This document shows positions 59,856-64,000 of a stretch of DNA of 64,000 nt, one piece after another. Origin of the DNA: Ceratobasidium sp. AG-K (lineage: Eukaryota; Basidiomycota; Agaricomycetes; Cantharellales; Ceratobasidiaceae); NCBI GenBank assembly GCA_037039685.1, contig JAWNGF010000001.1, positions 8,928,001-8,992,000 on the forward strand. Reading direction: 5' to 3'. A model generated the notes under the pieces. It ran no database searches and was not told where the DNA came from. It saw only the letters and a program-made list of their open reading frames with translations. How positions within the stretch are numbered: the stretch's first letter is position 1; every line of letters starts with the position of its first letter. The position numbers were made by a program, and so were the translations under genes.

Positions 59856-61967
59856 AGTGCGCGAACGCTAAAGCTCGTAAAGCCTTGGATTTATATGCAG
59901 CAGACAAAGATGGAGTGCGGGTGTGGGTGTAGACGGGGAGAGGGAGATGGGGACTCTGCTCGCCAACATTGCACTTAAATAACACTCCCCTGCCACTGCA
60001 AGTGCAAATACACCCTGGGACTCGGATGCAGATCCCTGCGGGCTGGTTCCACTGTTTCGGTTCTGAATTTTTTGTCAGGGATCAGCCGGTTCCACTCAGA
60101 GTTCGGGTTCCACTCCAGTCTGTTCTAATCAGTAGCTGGGAGTGTATGCGACACAGAGCTCATAGCTCCCAGGCTGTCCCAGTACGACTTCCCCTCGCTC
60201 AACAGCCGTGTGACCATTGAGAATGATATTTTGGGCACGGGTTCCTGCCCTCCAGAATCCCTTCGGCGCTTGCACGGATGTCGGCCGCTGCGTAAAAAAA
60301 AACTACGCGACGGTCATTCCATCCCGGCCTCCGCATACATGCCGCCCCTGTTTCTCCTATTTCGACCACAAAGTGCGCCCCTCTGCCGATTCCGGAGCAT
60401 CCGGCTTGGCTGTATGCTCTCCTCGGTTCGCTCGCCGCCAAGGCTCTCTTTGCGACTTCTACTCTGGGCGGGTGTCGCTATCCACTGTGTCTTGATCGAC
60501 GCAGTCTCCTACCTCCGACTGGACCAGCAACCTGCGGATGTCATCGGGATTTGTCCACACGTGGGCCGCTTCTACCAACCGACATTGCCCATAGTCGCCC
60601 AATGCAGCAATTGTTTATCGAGCGCCGGCCCCACTGCGTTCTCCTGCCTCTCGGCTGATGGCCCCGCAGCTGCATGTATTCGCTGTCCTTTCCAGTCCTG
60701 CCCTTGCTTTCCTCCTCGCCATCGTGACGTCACACGCAAATCCCTGCCAATAGTGAAGTCCTCATTCGACTCCCTATCTTCATAGAAATTCTATTCCTGT
60801 ACACGATCCCACGCCCTTGAGCTCCTGTGTCGCTTTGACAGATTTGGGGCATCTCGAGGTGAGGGCGAGTGCTGTGGGAAAACCATGGACACATGCCAAG
60901 TAAACACTGGCCGGGTTCATCGGAGTGAACTCGCGTCACAAATGAGTCTGTCGAACATGCTAAGACTCGCTAATACTCCGGCAACTAACCGTGGCAAATC
61001 ACAAACAAGACCGACCTGCCAAATAAACAAACGGATGGCGACCAGCCGAAGCGTTATCGCTCAAGCCTCTGCGCCGACCATCGCCGATTCGCCAAACCTT
61101 CCTGCCTTCCATTCCTAGCCGTATCACGTTCCTTGACGCTTCTATGCAAGAGCGCTACCAGTCGACAACCCGACGTCATTTCTTTGTCCAATCGCCACTC
61201 GCCAGTCGACACAAAGCACGAATTCCTCGGTTGTTTCAAGTGACCCGCGGTTTCCGTTTCATTTGCGTTGCTATTTACGGACTTGATTTTATATATCTTT
61301 CTATTTGTACTGCCGCTATCAGACCCATTTATATCCTAGCGAACGATCCATCACGCATCAGCGCCGATGGGGGGGAATGGCGAATGGGCAGATCATTCTC
61401 CCCGCACGAGTGTTGAGGGCAGGTTTCTTCGCCCGGTGTTAACGCTCCGATCACATATCTCGTTCCCGCACCCCAACCGGCCAGCAGGAAAACGTCCTCC
61501 GAAGGACCCATGCGTGCCCGGCTACCGAGGGCAAGTTGTACATAACACCCAGAGATGAATCGTACACTCGGTATTCGCTGCTCGCCCGGTGCCCGGCCCG
61601 CATCCCCATCGGTCCATTGTTACCTGATCATGGTTAGTCTGCCCGATACCAGCCAGGCACTCTGGGCAGTGTACGTCGTGGCGCTCATAGTACGTCTGTG
61701 CAGAAGGCAGCTGATGCAGGGCGCAAAGTGATCTGCATGACATGGCAAGAGGCGCAAAGTAATTCACTCGACTGGCTGGGTCCCAAAATAACTTCCGCCG
61801 TCCGGCATTCCCCACATCTAGGGCGCTCAATAAACAATCATCGGATCTAGGTCTTGTGCCTCTGGATTGTATGCATTTTCCAGAATTTGTAATTGAGGAA
61901 AGACGACGCGTGCGGGGAGGAACCATGCGTGATATGAAAGATTGCGTGCGATGTTTATTTGGTAACC
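59856..61967 (-). promoter_or_regulatory. ATPase upstream region, copy 2 (long form)
   Basis: Carries the same TATA box and three GGTTCCACT repeats as copy 1, plus about 262 bp (60,307-60,568) missing in copy 1. From about 60,840 on, single-base gaps relative to copy 1 become frequent. No gene is recognised; the long open frame at 60,210-60,785 has no family signature. Confidence 0.4.
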
Positions 61968-64000
61968 CGCGCGGTGCGCGTCCATCTGTATGCACGGGAC
62001 AAGAGTATTGTAACCCTTTTGCCCTTTGGACGGCAGCCAAGTGGGAACAACCAGCCGTCTCGAGGTTCGGGCATCGGACTCGTACTTATCTCGCAGTTCT
62101 TCGGGCGTGGGCACATGTCAATCGGGTTTTTACGGTTCCAACTAGGGCTCACGCGTGCTCGTGTATAAGACACGCGGCACATGTGGTCATGATTCGCTTT
62201 GCTCGCATCCCCATTAGCTCCCGCCCTTGCAATACATAATTGTTTTTCAATCAGTTGTAATCCTGTGCACGTACTGGGGTTAGTGAAGCTTGGCACAACG
62301 TCAGACCTGAGTTCAGAACCGCTGGGAAAACATCTAAAAATGTCTGTTCTGCCAGCCACAGCAACGACCAAGAGCAGGCGTTCAATGCTCAAGCTAATTC
62401 GAAGCTACAGTACGTCTCTTGGCTGTACAGCGACCGGATCAGCCCTCCGTATTGCTTCTCCAAGTCAGAAGTTTAGAACACGAGGAGGGGTCGTTGTCTG
62501 CACAGAAAGCTTCGATCAGAGGGATTTGTTTTTCGCTTGTCATATTTGGGGGGATCGACCGTAGGCGAGCTTGAATATTTCAACACGGATCAGTATGGTA
62601 GATGACCGGCTTATTTGACCTCCTCTTGATTTGTTCACTGGGACGTCGTTCCGCAGGCAGAGAGAGAAACGGTGTAAATTCACAGTGTTGTTTCACAAGC
62701 TATCTTTAACCATTCCACGTGGGTTTGTGACAGGGTCACGTGTGTTATCTTGCGAGAGGTGGCAAAAGACTCGGTCTGTCGCAACCATTGAGTCCTTAGA
62801 GCGCCAAGGGAGCCCCTAGTCAAGAGAAGGTGGGGCCGCTTATCAGCCCCTCTCTATGTGTTACTGTGTTGCTGCGGTGAATAATGCCGTACTATGCTGC
62901 ACTTGGCACCGCGAGCCTGAGGAATGCTCTGCAAGTCCACCAGAAGAGAAGGCCAAACATGGGCCCTCAACATCTAACCATGAGTCGCTTAAACCCGATA
63001 TCAGCCGCTCCTTCAGCTCGGCAGAAGGTGTGAATGCCATCGGGACCGGACGGAGCAAGTGTAGACCTATAAAGGTGCATCACCAGCGTCGAATGGAGAT
63101 GCAATATGCCGAAAGGCTGTGCCGTCGTGTGAATGCAGTCAACACAAGCAACCTTACAGCTTGCCTTCGTATGGTTCTCAAATCTCGGCCGCTTAGACCT
63201 GCTTCGCCGCAGGTTTGAGCAGTGCTCCTGCAACGAGGCGGAGTGAAACGCATCAAACCCTCACCGCTGGGGAATCTGTCTTTCTTGTTACATCACAAAA
63301 GCGTTCTCCGCTGGCTCTGCGGCATTGTCCAGCCGTATCACTCGAATTCGGATTTCGCGGTCGCACCTCGCCGGAAATTTGAAATTCGGCCACTTGGACT
63401 TGTGATTTCTCGTATCTTGCTTTCAAGCAATTCTATGCTTATTGCTTGCCACACGCCCTAACATGCACACATGTGAGATCGTCGACCGGGGAGTGTTTGA
63501 CAAAAGAATCCCTTGATCCCCCGTATTCGTCAGAGTCATATTTTGCCGGGAGGTTTGCCAACCCCGAGTGAGATAGCTTCGCTGGGGACGTCATTCCCAG
63601 CGGATTAAATTCAGGCAAGCACCGAAATTGGACTGCAACAGGGGGATGTCAGACCGAGTTGGGATGTAATTGTAAGATATTGCAGCTAAGAATGTAACGC
63701 TCGGGAGCCGCTGCCGTAGCGGGGAGATGGGGCGTGAACACCGTACCTAAATATATAACCGCGTACTGGTATTCTTGAAACAGCCGTGTCCAGGAGATAT
63801 GTTGGGTCTTTAATATGGGATTCATTGCGTCATATCCCCGCATCACACAGAAGAGCCTATATCAACAGAGTCGAAATATGTGCGTACACTCACAATAGCC
63901 CTGACAACACATCGAATAACTGTCCAGCAAGGCAGAAGCCGCTGGAGGAGCGACTCAGAGGAAGAAAGGAATGTGTCGCCCAAATGGCTTCATAGAGACC
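61968..64000. other. Unique sequence right of copy 2, no gene recognised
   Basis: Short open frames on both strands (for example 62,199-62,564 and 62,856-63,218) show no motif or convincing exon structure. No RNA gene, repeat or transposon feature was recognised. Confidence 0.4.

Larger units (their letters stand above)
49957..61967. repeat. Segmental duplication, copy 2
   Basis: Direct copy of 1-11,827 with the same gene order. It keeps about 262 bp (60,307-60,568) that copy 1 lacks. Its last kilobase is shorter than copy 1 by many small gaps. The left flank (CFA20 gene) and right flank (62-64 kb) are unlike anything next to copy 1 inside the window. Confidence 0.97.

Noticed and set aside
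60210..60785. 191-codon open frame upstream of ATPase copy 2, absent in copy 1
   Set aside because: Cys/Pro/Ser-rich without a known domain. It is created by the 262-bp segment in a promoter region and is not preserved in copy 1.
1..64000. CRISPR array, bacterial operons or prophage
   Set aside because: Intron-containing fungal genes throughout; no regularly spaced short repeats.

Overview
The window looks like nuclear DNA of a filamentous basidiomycete, most likely an Agaricomycete close to Rhizoctonia/Thanatephorus. The signs are many short (about 45-65 nt) GT-AG introns, compact genes on both strands, a pectate-lyase pair, a fungal P-type proton ATPase, an Egh16/GAS1-type secreted protein and a lineage-specific WD40/membrane protein family. 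The organism call is inference from gene families and gene architecture; no search was possible.

Layout. (1) 1-11,827 and 49,957-61,967 are two direct copies of one roughly 12-kb block. Each carries a tandem pair of secreted pectate lyases (PL-A, PL-B) and a plasma-membrane H+-ATPase (PMA1-like), all on the minus strand. The copies are not uniformly alike. The lyase parts are almost identical, the ATPase differs by about two dozen nearly all silent changes, and the last kilobase upstream of the ATPase is heavily indel-scrambled. Copy-1 PL-B has a 1-bp insertion that breaks it, and copy 1 lacks about 262 bp of ATPase upstream DNA. (2) 12.9-16.8 kb holds two broken genes: a TetX-like FAD monooxygenase with two frameshifts and a TPR protein with in-frame stops. 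(3) 16.97-20.85 kb is an SPX-EXS phosphate exporter of the SYG1/XPR1 family. (4) 22.75-25.88 kb has a haloacid dehalogenase-like hydrolase and a BRCT plus triple Rap1-Myb protein on the plus strand. (5) 25.3-38.2 kb is a diverged tandem duplication: the 3' end of the Rap1-Myb gene plus a large coiled-coil/membrane/WDR26-like gene was copied, leaving a Rap1 gene relic between the two WD40 genes. A third Rap1 relic at 40.2-40.8 kb is split by a 192-bp MITE-like insertion. (6) 41.2-49.8 kb is an all-minus-strand run: condensin subunit 3, an Egh16-like secreted protein, an MDR oxidoreductase and a CFA20-domain protein. (7) 62-64 kb shows no recognisable gene.

How it may work together: secreted pectate lyases cut pectin best near neutral to alkaline pH and need Ca2+ (family knowledge), while the plasma-membrane ATPase sets extracellular and cytosolic pH and powers sugar uptake. 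Both copies keep these genes together, so the doubled block may be a small dosage module for plant cell-wall use. That is inference. The most unusual signals seen directly are two microexons (6 nt and 9 nt) in every pectate lyase gene, the repeated relics of one Rap1-Myb gene, the MITE-like element inside one relic, and the mosaic divergence of the 12-kb copies.
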